Shown here: positions 11,101 through 16,902 of the stretch, piece after piece
Layout of the letters: the number at the start of each line of letters is the position of its first letter
How positions within the stretch are numbered: position 1 is the stretch's first letter
Assembly (NCBI RefSeq): GCF_009765685.1
Contig: NZ_LMUY01000075.1
Span: 41,822 to 76,212, forward strand
Direction: 5' to 3'
DNA length: 34,391 nucleotides
Source of the DNA: Acidisphaera sp. L21
Lineage (GTDB): Bacteria; Pseudomonadota; Alphaproteobacteria; Acetobacterales; Acetobacteraceae
Program-made: the position numbers and the translations under genes
The notes under the pieces: generated by a model
Told to the model about the DNA's origin: nothing
Database searches by the model: none
What the model saw: the letters and a program-made list of their open reading frames with translations, nothing else

Positions 11101-11444
11101 TCAAACTTGGCATCCAAACTTGCCAGCGGCAGGTCCAGCATCGCCTTCAGCCCATGCTGCCGGCAGACCCGCACCACGTCCCGGATGTAATCGGAGGCGC
11201 TTGCCTGGCCCAACGCGGGATTTAGCTTCGTAAGCGACGCAGGCGTGAAACGATTGCCCGAGGCGCCTGGCGCCCATGGCGGCGGCACTAGGATCGCGGT
11301 GAAGCCGAGACTGGCCGCCTGCGACACCACACTTGCGAATGCAGCACCATCCACCAGGCTCAACGGGTCTATATAGCGGATCCGAGGGTGGGCTCCGGCG
11401 TCTTGTTTAGCCGCCGTCGTGGCAGCTCGGTCGATTGCGTTCAT
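8199..11444 (-). CDS. glgE: alpha-1,4-glucan:maltose-1-phosphate maltosyltransferase GlgE with extra N-terminal domain
   Basis: GlgE transfers maltosyl units from maltose 1-phosphate to the non-reducing end of an alpha-1,4-glucan (GH13_3). The GlgE core occupies about 455-1081: an N-terminal beta domain (VKRLVGEVITVEADI, 457-471), then the barrel with EIAIDFAIQCSPDHPWL, VRVDNPHTKP with nucleophile D812, FLAEAFTRPKVMY with acid E841, and FVNTPDI with D899. These match the known catalytic set. Actinobacterial enzymes are near 700 residues; this one has about 400 more at the N-terminus. That extension looks like a second GH13-like barrel that lost its acids (GLRVLGLEHA where GxRxD is expected; LIAWTPG where the acid should be). 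The ATG is first in the operon; AAGG lies 11 bases upstream. A stress sigma promoter is predicted 43 bases upstream. Confidence 0.95.
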   Translation of the reverse strand: MNAIDRAATTAAKQDAGAHPRIRYIDPLSLVDGAAFASVVSQAASLGFTAILVPPPWAPGASGNRFTPASLTKLNPALGQASASDYIRDVVRVCRQHGLKAMLDLPLASLDAKFDAEAPPFTAASSASALDPRQGGSNQIRVAADPVGVGAWWASHVGNWIGLGLGGLRVLGLEHAPEALAGLRQVAPDLMLIAWTPGMPRDALSRVRGASYVVSSLPWWDFRGDWFWDELAALRQIAPVIACPESPFDPRAAAAVHDPALIAATLRRAAGMAAAIGDGWMVTHGFETGARRKLDVAGQVKSAGDRALDNGIDLTTLNRMVGQGAPSVGTQHLSGGGAPVLALLRTDAADARFARSAQLALLNTDLANARSIDPAVVLAGIDGSFGAFTSPGTKDTVMPGTSLMLAPGELMVATAQAVAKQTPPSKLDADAARRLANTPRVAIEAVTPAVDDGSLPVKRLVGEVITVEADIICDGHEKLGVALQWHEPGNATVHEVRMRALGNDRYRGEMPLHRIGAYDYTIQAWRDAFASYKDEIAKKSAAGIDVSLELREGLALLTRTAERAQGNVRSDFQDLLARLKDADDVTRLTSFLSPELSELMAQADDRPRAATLPRPIRIDAERSGAAFAAWYEVFPRSMSDDAKRHGTFRDVERHLPRVRAMGFDVLYFPPISPIGTTNRKGPNNTLTPVEGDPGSPYAIGSADGGHDALHPELGTLEDFQHLVATAAENGLEIAIDFAIQCSPDHPWLQQHRGWFDWRPDGTIKYAENPPKKYQDIVNVDFYAPDAIPGLWIALAEVVMFWMAQGVRLVRVDNPHTKPLPFWQWMIGTVREHYPDAVFLAEAFTRPKVMYRLAKVGFSQSYTYFTWRETKREMEQYLTELAEPGPRDFFRPHFFVNTPDINPVYLQNAGRPSYLIRAALAATLSGLWGVYNGFELCEGAPLPGREEYLDSEKYQIRVWDWDRPGNIVPEITALNRIRRSNPALRSHLTTRFLPAASDTVSVFLKATPDMSNVLVCAISFDPNQPQDSGWEFPFWLWGADENAAFEAEDLLGGAVQTWRGRSQGLHIDPARPYAIWRIRALF

Positions 11445-11486
11445 ATGGACTCTGGCCTTGTGCAGCGATCGGACGGCGCTAGGTCA

Positions 11487-11511
11487 GACGCCCGGACAAG
11501 CGGGCGGTTCC
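11487..11511 (-). promoter_or_regulatory. predicted EcfG (general stress sigma) promoter of the glgE operon
   Basis: Read on the minus strand, GGAAC (11511-11507) is followed by exactly 16 bases and CGTC (11490-11487). The alphaproteobacterial EcfG consensus is GGAAC-N16/17-CGTT, so 8 of 9 positions match with correct spacing. The -10 element ends 43 bases before the glgE ATG, and the site lies in the only non-coding gap ahead of the operon. The neighbouring genes encode the EcfG, NepR and PhyR proteins, which raises the prior for a real site. The pattern is seen; its activity is inferred. Confidence 0.6.
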
Positions 11512-11570
11512 CAAATGATGTCGCAATCCGGACGATTGCACCCCCGCGATCATCCGCGGGGCGGGCGCGG

Positions 11571-12314
11571 CTACTCCAGGTGAACCCCGCCCGTCACGGC
11601 CTGGTAGGTGGCAATCGCCAACGTCAGCGGCTCGAACGGCTTGGTGATGACGAAGGCAGGTTCCAGCGCCTCTCCCGTCAACAGCCGTTCGGGATAGGCA
11701 GTGACGAAGATGACCGGGGCATAGTGGTTGCGCATGATGCGCGACACGGCGGAGGTGCCGTCCCCGCCAGCGCCGAGGTTGATATCGGCCAGGATCAGCC
11801 CGGGGCGACTGCGCTCGGCAATTGCGACCGCATCGGCCTCGGTTGCGGCCACGCCGATCACTCGATGGCCACAATTGGCAACCAATTCCTCGATATCCAT
11901 GGCGATGATCGGCTCGTCCTCGATGATCAGCACATCGGTCGCCGCCGCACTGCGCAACTGGTCCCGGGCAGAGGTCAGCATGATAGCCGCCTCCGTTACA
12001 TCCAGCTCCAGGAGAGAGGCGGCGATGGGCAGCGATACCTCTTCCAACGAGGTCAGCAACAGCAATTTGCGTTGGGACTGCGTCAACGCACCTTCCAACC
12101 CCGCGCCGATCGCTTTCTCGCCCGCGTATTTCGTCACCGCCCGATAGAGCGCATGCCGGGCCTCTGCGTCCTGCGCCTGCTCGGCAGCGAGCAGCACCCG
12201 CACCGCATCCGTCACCAGGGCGTCGCCACGCTCCTGTCCGCCGCATAGGGCCCGGGCGTAGCGCCGGGCGTAGGGTAAGGCGCGAAGCAGGTCTTCGCGT
12301 CGGAAAGCGGTCAT
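11571..12314 (-). CDS. phyR: general stress response regulator PhyR (sigma-like domain plus receiver)
   Basis: PhyR is the anti-anti-sigma switch of the alphaproteobacterial general stress response. When phosphorylated, its sigma-like domain binds NepR and frees EcfG. The 247 residues show both parts. Residues 1-120 resemble sigma regions 2 and 4 without DNA-binding features (LLRALPYARRYARALCG; LTSLEEVSLPIAASLLELD). Residues 126-240 form a receiver with IIEDEP (acidic E132, D133), phospho-acceptor D177 in LILADINLG, T205 in VIFVTAYPERLLTG and K225 in ITKPFEP. AGAGG lies 7 bases before the ATG. The gene diverges from ecfG1, and its stop lies just downstream of the predicted glgE operon promoter. 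Length and domain order are those of known PhyR proteins. Confidence 0.96.
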   Translation of the reverse strand: MTAFRREDLLRALPYARRYARALCGGQERGDALVTDAVRVLLAAEQAQDAEARHALYRAVTKYAGEKAIGAGLEGALTQSQRKLLLLTSLEEVSLPIAASLLELDVTEAAIMLTSARDQLRSAAATDVLIIEDEPIIAMDIEELVANCGHRVIGVAATEADAVAIAERSRPGLILADINLGAGGDGTSAVSRIMRNHYAPVIFVTAYPERLLTGEALEPAFVITKPFEPLTLAIATYQAVTGGVHLE

Positions 12315-12431
12315 AACGAAACCTCTACTTGCCCCATTCGGGCATCACGAACATACCACGACGCGAAGCGCTGCCTATGGAGTGAGAACTGAGCCTGCTC
12401 GGCGTTCCGGCAGATCCAACCCGGCCCGGCG

Positions 12432-12456
12432 GGAACGAAGCTGACCCCGCGCCGAT
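12432..12456 (+). promoter_or_regulatory. predicted EcfG-type promoter of ecfG1 (autoregulation)
   Basis: GGAAC (12432-12436) is followed by 16 bases and CGAT (12453-12456), 8 of 9 positions of GGAAC-N16-CGTT. It ends 37 bases before the ATG chosen for ecfG1. Self-activation of ecfG genes is known in several Alphaproteobacteria. A match this short can arise by chance in GC-rich DNA, so this is a candidate only. Confidence 0.42.
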
Positions 12457-12493
12457 TCCGGACGCGGTCCCGCTGGCGGATACCAGGCGACAG

Positions 12494-12961
12494 ATGTTGG
12501 CCGTGCTGCCGGATTTGCGTGCGTTTGCGCGTTTTCTGGTGCGGGACCGTACGGCTGCGGACGATCTGGTGCAGGACACCGTTGTCCGGGCCTTGGGCGC
12601 ACTGCCGCAATTCCGCCCTGGCACCAACCTGAAGGCCTGGCTGTTCACAATCCTGCGCAACCTGTTTTTCGAACAGACACGGCGTCGCCGGAGGGAGGCC
12701 GCGGCGCTCAGCGCCCATGTGCCGACCGAAGAAATCGTCCGCCCGGACCAGGACGATGCATCTCATGTACGGGATCTGGATCGGATGCTGTGGGCCTTGC
12801 CGCCCCTGCTGCGGGAGGCACTGGTGCTCGTTGGCGCCCAAGAGCTGTCCTATGAGGAAGCCGCGCTGATCTGCTGCGTGCCAGTCGGCACGATGAAGGC
12901 GCGCGTGTCGCGGGCACGGGTGCAGCTCGCGCAGATCCTGATGCCCGCCGCGCCGGAATAG
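12494..12961 (+). CDS. ecfG: EcfG-family RNA polymerase sigma factor (copy 1)
   Basis: A small ECF sigma factor that would direct RNA polymerase to general stress promoters when released from NepR. Region 2 occupies about 6-70: LRAFARFLVRD, then ADDLVQDTVVRAL, FRPGTNLKAWLFTILRN and an arginine-rich end. Region 4 is about 98-148: LPPLLREALVLVGAQELSYEEAA, then VPVGTMKARVSRAR as the DNA-reading helix. The TNLKAWLFTILRN block and the lack of extra domains fit the EcfG group. The 155-residue length is short but complete. The frame stays open upstream to about 12386 without an ATG; the ATG at 12494 fits the domain start and lies 37 bases after a candidate EcfG promoter. Its ribosome site is weak. 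A second copy lies 180 bases downstream; which copy dominates cannot be told. Confidence 0.9.
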   Translation: MLAVLPDLRAFARFLVRDRTAADDLVQDTVVRALGALPQFRPGTNLKAWLFTILRNLFFEQTRRRRREAAALSAHVPTEEIVRPDQDDASHVRDLDRMLWALPPLLREALVLVGAQELSYEEAALICCVPVGTMKARVSRARVQLAQILMPAAPE

Positions 12962-13141
12962 GGCGCCGGAAGATGGATGTCCTTTGATGGCCGGCAATGT
13001 CATGGCGCGCAACGTAGCGACCACCGGGCACGCGGCAACGGACAGTTTGCGTGCAATCTGATTGCTCGCGTTTTCGTGACCCAACCGATGCAACGCATTC
13101 CTATCCCGCGTCATTGGTCGATTAGAAATGGAGAATGCGAG

Positions 13142-13708
13142 ATGACCACGAGCTTCCATGACCAAGTGATCAGCATCCTGCCGAAGCTACGCGTGCAGGC
13201 TCTCGCACTCACGCGCAATCGGGCTGCCGCCGAGGATCTGGTGCAGGACGCCGTCTGCAACGCCCTGTCTGCGCAGGCCACGTTCATTCCCGGCACGAAC
13301 TTCCCGGCCTGGATGCATCGCATCCTACGCAACCGTTTCATCTCCAACCTGCGCAAGCGCCGTGACACGACCGACATCGATGATGTGCCGCAGTCTGTGT
13401 TCGCGACCGACGCGGCACACGAGGATCGCCTGGCCCTCAAGGAATTGGGCGCCGCGATGAACCGGCTGCCGGCCGATCAGCGGGAGGCGCTGGTGATGGT
13501 CGTGGTGCACGGGATGAGCTACGAAGCCCTCGCCCAGGCCACAGGGTGCGCAGTTGGAACAGCCAAGAGCCGTGTCTTCCGCGCCCGCCGCCAGCTTGAG
13601 GCTTGGCTGCTGGGCGACACCGCCACGGCGAAGCCGGCGCAGCGCCTCACACAAGATCTGCTCAAGGCTCGACTGGCCGACGCGACCGGCAAGACGGCTT
13701 CTGTGTAA
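13142..13708 (+). CDS. EcfG-like RNA polymerase sigma factor (copy 2)
   Basis: A second ECF sigma factor of the general stress type, 188 residues. Region 2 spans about 12-75 (LPKLRVQALALTRNRAAAEDLVQDAV; FIPGTNFPAWMHRILRNRFI; RKRRDTTDIDD). Region 4 spans about 112-165 (MNRLPADQREALVMVVVHGMSYEALA; GCAVGTAKSRVFRARRQLE), followed by a 25-residue tail. The start is ATG 13142, preceded by GGAGA at a suitable distance; an open frame reaches further upstream but carries no domain sequence. Compared with copy 1, the LPADQREAL and GCAVGTAKSRV blocks are closer to the usual EcfG form. It ends about 90 bases before nepR, with a strong hairpin between. It probably shares NepR as anti-sigma, but that is inferred from position. 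Confidence 0.88.
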   Translation: MTTSFHDQVISILPKLRVQALALTRNRAAAEDLVQDAVCNALSAQATFIPGTNFPAWMHRILRNRFISNLRKRRDTTDIDDVPQSVFATDAAHEDRLALKELGAAMNRLPADQREALVMVVVHGMSYEALAQATGCAVGTAKSRVFRARRQLEAWLLGDTATAKPAQRLTQDLLKARLADATGKTASV

Positions 13709-13735
13709 AAACAACATCATTGCTGTGTGTAGCGA

Positions 13736-13762
13736 GAAACCGGCCAGGTCATGGCCGGTTTC
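13736..13762 (+). terminator. perfect 11-bp hairpin after ecfG2 (terminator or attenuator)
   Basis: GAAACCGGCCA (13736-13746) and TGGCCGGTTTC (13752-13762) are perfect inverted arms around a 5-base loop, starting 28 bases after the ecfG2 stop. There is no long T run after the stem, so it may slow or end transcription only partly and set the ratio of sigma factor to NepR. The structure is seen; the role is inferred. Confidence 0.55.
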
Positions 13763-13763
13763 T

Positions 13764-13799
13764 ATGTCCGGAGATTGGTGGCTTGAAGCATCCGGACAT
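13764..13799 (+). repeat. 9-bp inverted repeat overlapping the nepR start codon
   Basis: ATGTCCGGA (13764-13772) and TCCGGACAT (13791-13799) are perfect inverted arms around an 18-base loop. The right arm includes the first two bases of the nepR ATG (13798-13800), and the only ribosome-site-like bases (GGTGG, 13777-13781) lie in the loop. The folded RNA would hide the start codon. It begins two bases after the preceding hairpin. A role in translational control of nepR is inference; a DNA operator is the alternative. Confidence 0.45.
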
Positions 13800-13968
13800 G
13801 AATGATCCAAAGCCGAAGAAAGCGACCAAGAGGCCAGGCGAGTCCGCCAAGCCGGAGGCGTTCGATCTCTGGCTTAAGCGGGGTCTGCATCAGATCTATG
13901 ACGGCGTCGCGAAAGAGCCGATCCCGGACGAGTTGCTGAAGCTGATCGAGGACGATCGCAAGAAGTGA
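13798..13968 (+). CDS. nepR: anti-sigma factor NepR
   Basis: NepR holds EcfG inactive in unstressed cells and is titrated by phosphorylated PhyR. The 56-residue product shows the family core at about 22-51: FDLWLKRGLHQIYDGVAKEP, then IPDELLKLI. The short basic, disordered N-terminus (NDPKPKKATKRPG) is also typical. The start is ATG 13798; a longer open frame upstream reads through ecfG2 out of phase and is not used. The TGA overlaps the GTG of the kinase gene by 4 bases (GTGA), so both are probably translated together. A 9-bp inverted repeat covers the start codon. Genes this small are often missed by automatic annotation, but the motif leaves little doubt. Confidence 0.95.
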   Translation: MNDPKPKKATKRPGESAKPEAFDLWLKRGLHQIYDGVAKEPIPDELLKLIEDDRKK

Positions 13969-15680
13969 TCGGCAACCGGCGTCCGGGCTGGTGGTCGCGG
14001 GTCGGCCACACTCGGGGCCGCCTCGTTGGGCTTGCTGTTGTGGCCGCCCTCCCAATTGCCGCCATGGCCGGCACCATCGCCCTGCAGGACTATCAGGCTA
14101 TCGCACGCGCCTCGCAAGAACGCGCGACCCTGCTGGATGGCCAGGCGCTGGCTGGCTACCACGCCGCAACCGCATCCATCATCGGCAGCTTGCAGGCGTT
14201 CGCCCCGCGTATCTCGGGCGGCTTATGTGACGCGACGCTTGCCGATGATCTGGACGAGCCAGACATGGCGTTGCTGACCCTCAACATCGATGGCGCCATC
14301 ACCTGCCGCATCGGGGCATCGCCACCCTTGCCGCAACGCCCGCTCCCCTGGTTCGAGGCGGTGCGAGGTGGCGCGGCGGAGGCATTGGGCCGCTTCGGCA
14401 CCGATGGCCAAACCGCCCTAGCCGTTCGCGGCGTCGGCGGTGACGTGGCCGTCGCGGTGCTGCCACCATCCTGGCTGGACCAGCGCGTGCTGCCGGATCG
14501 GTTCGGCGGCAAGGATGCCGTGTGGCTGTTGGATGCGGACCGCCGGGTCATCGCCTCCCACGGTGCCGTGGTCCAGGCACTGCCGGATCTGGTGACGATG
14601 GGCAGCCTGATCGAGTCCGCCCAACTCGCAGTGCGGGCCAAGTCGGCGAAGGATCGACGCTACGCCTATGCGACCACCCTGCTGCCGGGCGGTTGGCGGC
14701 TGATCGCAGCAACCTCCGCGCAACGCGAGCACGACCAGGCGATGCGGGAACTGCTCGTGCGGCTGGCTGAGCTCACCGTCCTGGTCCTTGCCGGGCTCAC
14801 TGCCGTGGTGCTGGGCGCCGACGTCGCATTTGGGAACCCGCTGCGCCGGCTGAGCCATGCGGTGCGCCGCTGGCAAGGCGGGGCGCCATTTGACCCGGGC
14901 GATCTTGCTGGCGCACCGGACGAGGTCACCCAACTCGCCCGATCCTTCCGGGAAGCGACCACCGGATTGCGCCAGCGCGAATTGGAGTTGGAGCAAGCGA
15001 AGGAGCGGCAGGATCTACTGGTGTTGGAGATCCATCATCGGGTGAAAAACAATCTGCAGGTGATCGCCAGCCTCCTGAACCTGCAGGCCAGCCGCATTCG
15101 CGTGCCCGAGGCGCAGGCCGAATTCCAGGCCGCACGGGATCGGGTCCGCGCGTTGGCTACGTTGCACCGGCATTTATATGCGGACGGCGAATTACACACG
15201 ATCAACATGCGCTCCTTCCTGAAGGAGCTTTGCGGCCAATTATTCCAGGCGATGGGCGAGAAGGAAGACGCCCGTATCCGGTTACTGATCGAAGCGCCGG
15301 AGCTTCGCATGTCCGCCGATCAAGCCGTCCCGCTCGCCTTGATCGTGACAGAGGCTGTGACCAACTCGGTCCGGTATGCATTTCCCGGTGGCCAATCTGG
15401 GCAGATCGCCGTGATCCTGCTGGACAAGGGAGGAGAGTTGGACCTGATGATCAGTGATAACGGCGTCGGCATCCCAGCCGGTCAGGCGGAGACGGAAGCC
15501 GGCACGCGCGACGGGATCGGTCTGCAACTCATTCGCGGATTCAGCCGCCAGTTGGGCGCGACGTTGACGGTCGAGGATGAGGGGCGGGGCACCCGCTACG
15601 CCGTCCGCTTGTCGCGGGCCGCGCAACCGAACGCCCGTACCCCCGACACGTCCAGCATCGGCCAGGACAACGCAGCGTGA
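13965..15680 (+). CDS. membrane sensor histidine kinase, HisKA_2/HWE type (PhyK-like)
   Basis: A sensor kinase that probably phosphorylates PhyR. The 571 residues read: cytoplasmic start, membrane segment at about 20-38 (LVGLAVVAALPIAAMAG), periplasmic sensor domain about 40-255 with no named motif that I recognise, second membrane segment about 263-287, HAMP-like linker about 290-340 and coiled coil to 350. The kinase core follows, with EIHHRVKNNLQVIASLLNLQ at 355-374 (phospho-acceptor H357 or H358), N-box EAVTNSVRYAF with N467, DNGVGIP near 498 and a GIGLQLI lid. These boxes mark the HisKA_2 group, the usual partners of PhyR. The start is GTG 13965, overlapping the nepR stop; the stop overlaps the next GTG. 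PhyK-like role rests on neighbours and kinase type. Confidence 0.9.
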   Translation: MIGNRRPGWWSRVGHTRGRLVGLAVVAALPIAAMAGTIALQDYQAIARASQERATLLDGQALAGYHAATASIIGSLQAFAPRISGGLCDATLADDLDEPDMALLTLNIDGAITCRIGASPPLPQRPLPWFEAVRGGAAEALGRFGTDGQTALAVRGVGGDVAVAVLPPSWLDQRVLPDRFGGKDAVWLLDADRRVIASHGAVVQALPDLVTMGSLIESAQLAVRAKSAKDRRYAYATTLLPGGWRLIAATSAQREHDQAMRELLVRLAELTVLVLAGLTAVVLGADVAFGNPLRRLSHAVRRWQGGAPFDPGDLAGAPDEVTQLARSFREATTGLRQRELELEQAKERQDLLVLEIHHRVKNNLQVIASLLNLQASRIRVPEAQAEFQAARDRVRALATLHRHLYADGELHTINMRSFLKELCGQLFQAMGEKEDARIRLLIEAPELRMSADQAVPLALIVTEAVTNSVRYAFPGGQSGQIAVILLDKGGELDLMISDNGVGIPAGQAETEAGTRDGIGLQLIRGFSRQLGATLTVEDEGRGTRYAVRLSRAAQPNARTPDTSSIGQDNAA

Positions 15681-16852
15681 CGTTCGCGCCCGACGACAGC
15701 GCCGATATCGACCCGGCGCTCGCCGCCAGTCTCACGCAATGGCGGCGGCATCTGCACGCGAACCCGGAGATGTCGCTGCACGAGACTGCGACCGCCGCCT
15801 TCGTCGCTGCGCGGCTGACCGAGTTGGCGGTGCCGTTCGAAACCGGTGTGGGCGGCCACGGCATCGTCGCCACCTTGCGGCGCGGCCAGTCCGACCGCAG
15901 CGTCGGGTTGCGTGCCGATATGGACGCGCTGCCGATCGAGGAAGCCACCGATGTGGCCTATGCCTCCACCAGACCCGGTGTGATGCACGCCTGCGGACAT
16001 GACGGTCACACCACCAGCCTGCTGGGCGCCGCCGCGCTGCTGGTGGCGGAAATCGACTGGGCCGGTACGGTTTACCTCGTGTTCCAACCTGCGGAGGAGG
16101 CGGGCAGCGGCGCCAGAGCCATGCTCGCAGACGGGTTGTTCGAGCGCTTCCCGATGGAGCGGATCTTCGGCTACCACAACTGGCCAGGTTTGGCTGCTGG
16201 TGAGGTGGCCGTGCACGATGGCGCTGTGATGGCCCAAGGCGCCCGTGTCACCATCACCATGAACGGACACGCCGGGCACGGCGCCATTCCGCATCTGGCG
16301 CGCGATCCGGTGCTGGCCGCCGCGCACACGCTGGTGGCGCTGCAGTCGGTGGTCTCGCGCAACATCGACCCGCTGGACAGCGCCGTTCTATCCATTTGCA
16401 CGCTGCAGGGGGCGAAAGCGGTCAACCTCATTCCGCACAAGGCCACCATGGCCGGCACGTTCCGCACCCATCGCGCAACCGTCCACGCCCAGGTGGCAGA
16501 GGCTATCGAGCGCGTGGCCCACGGAGTCGCCGCCACCTTCGGGATGACCGCCGACGTCGCCATCCGCGGTGGCTCCCCAGCGGTGACCAATTCCGCCGAT
16601 GGTGTGGCGCTGGCGGCGCAGGCCACCACGGAGGCCGGACTGACGCTGCATCGCGATATCCCGCCGTCGATGGCGAGCGAGGATTTCGGCGCGTTGCTGG
16701 CGCGTCGGCCGGGTGCGTTCGTCTGGATCGGCAACGGCCCAATCGATGGCGGACGCGAATTGCACAATCCGCATTACGACTTCAACGACGCCATCCTGCC
16801 CGCCGCCGCGCGGTACCTGGCAGGTGTCGCCAAAGCCGCACTGGCCGCCTGA
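15677..16852 (+). CDS. M20-family amidohydrolase (hippurate hydrolase-like)
   Basis: A cytoplasmic metal-dependent amidohydrolase of peptidase family M20, subgroup D, which cleaves N-acyl amino acids such as hippurate or indoleacetyl amino acids. The 391-residue length is normal. Seen motifs: HLHANPEMSLHE at 25-36, GLRADMDALPIEE at 77-89, MHACGHDGHTT with C106 and H108 as metal ligands, PAEEAGSGARAML with E140 and E141, GYHNWPG with H167, and a C-terminal NPHYDFND carrying a final histidine ligand. There is no signal peptide. The start is GTG 15677, overlapping the kinase stop by 4 bases, so it is the last gene of a nepR-kinase-hydrolase unit. The substrate cannot be told from sequence, and no link of such enzymes to the stress response is known to me. 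Confidence 0.9.
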   Translation: MTFAPDDSADIDPALAASLTQWRRHLHANPEMSLHETATAAFVAARLTELAVPFETGVGGHGIVATLRRGQSDRSVGLRADMDALPIEEATDVAYASTRPGVMHACGHDGHTTSLLGAAALLVAEIDWAGTVYLVFQPAEEAGSGARAMLADGLFERFPMERIFGYHNWPGLAAGEVAVHDGAVMAQGARVTITMNGHAGHGAIPHLARDPVLAAAHTLVALQSVVSRNIDPLDSAVLSICTLQGAKAVNLIPHKATMAGTFRTHRATVHAQVAEAIERVAHGVAATFGMTADVAIRGGSPAVTNSADGVALAAQATTEAGLTLHRDIPPSMASEDFGALLARRPGAFVWIGNGPIDGGRELHNPHYDFNDAILPAAARYLAGVAKAALAA

Positions 16853-16902
16853 CGCAGGTTTAACCCGGAACACGCCTGGGCAGGTCGGTTGCGGAGCGCT
16901 AC

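Noticed and set aside
9937-11190. Open frame of 417 codons antisense to glgE
   Set aside because: It lies over the GlgE extension, which itself translates into a clear barrel-like protein; the antisense product is Ser-, Ala- and Arg-rich with no motif.
12380-12408. GGAAC on the minus strand (12408-12404) as an EcfG promoter for phyR
   Set aside because: The -35-like box is there, but at 16 or 17 bases the -10 position reads TCTC or CTCA. The nearest GTT lies three bases too close.
12386-12493. N-terminal extension of ecfG1 in the open frame upstream of ATG 12494
   Set aside because: It has no ATG and no domain content, is rich in Pro, Ala and Asp, and overlaps the predicted promoter.
13723-13763. 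Hairpin after ecfG2 as an insertion sequence end or attachment site
   Set aside because: No second copy, flanking duplication or recombinase gene is present. It fits a local RNA hairpin better.
16867-16890. GGAAC with GGTT as an EcfG promoter for cydD
   Set aside because: The spacing is 15 bases rather than 16-17, and the first -10 base differs. It is possible but not good enough to list as a site.
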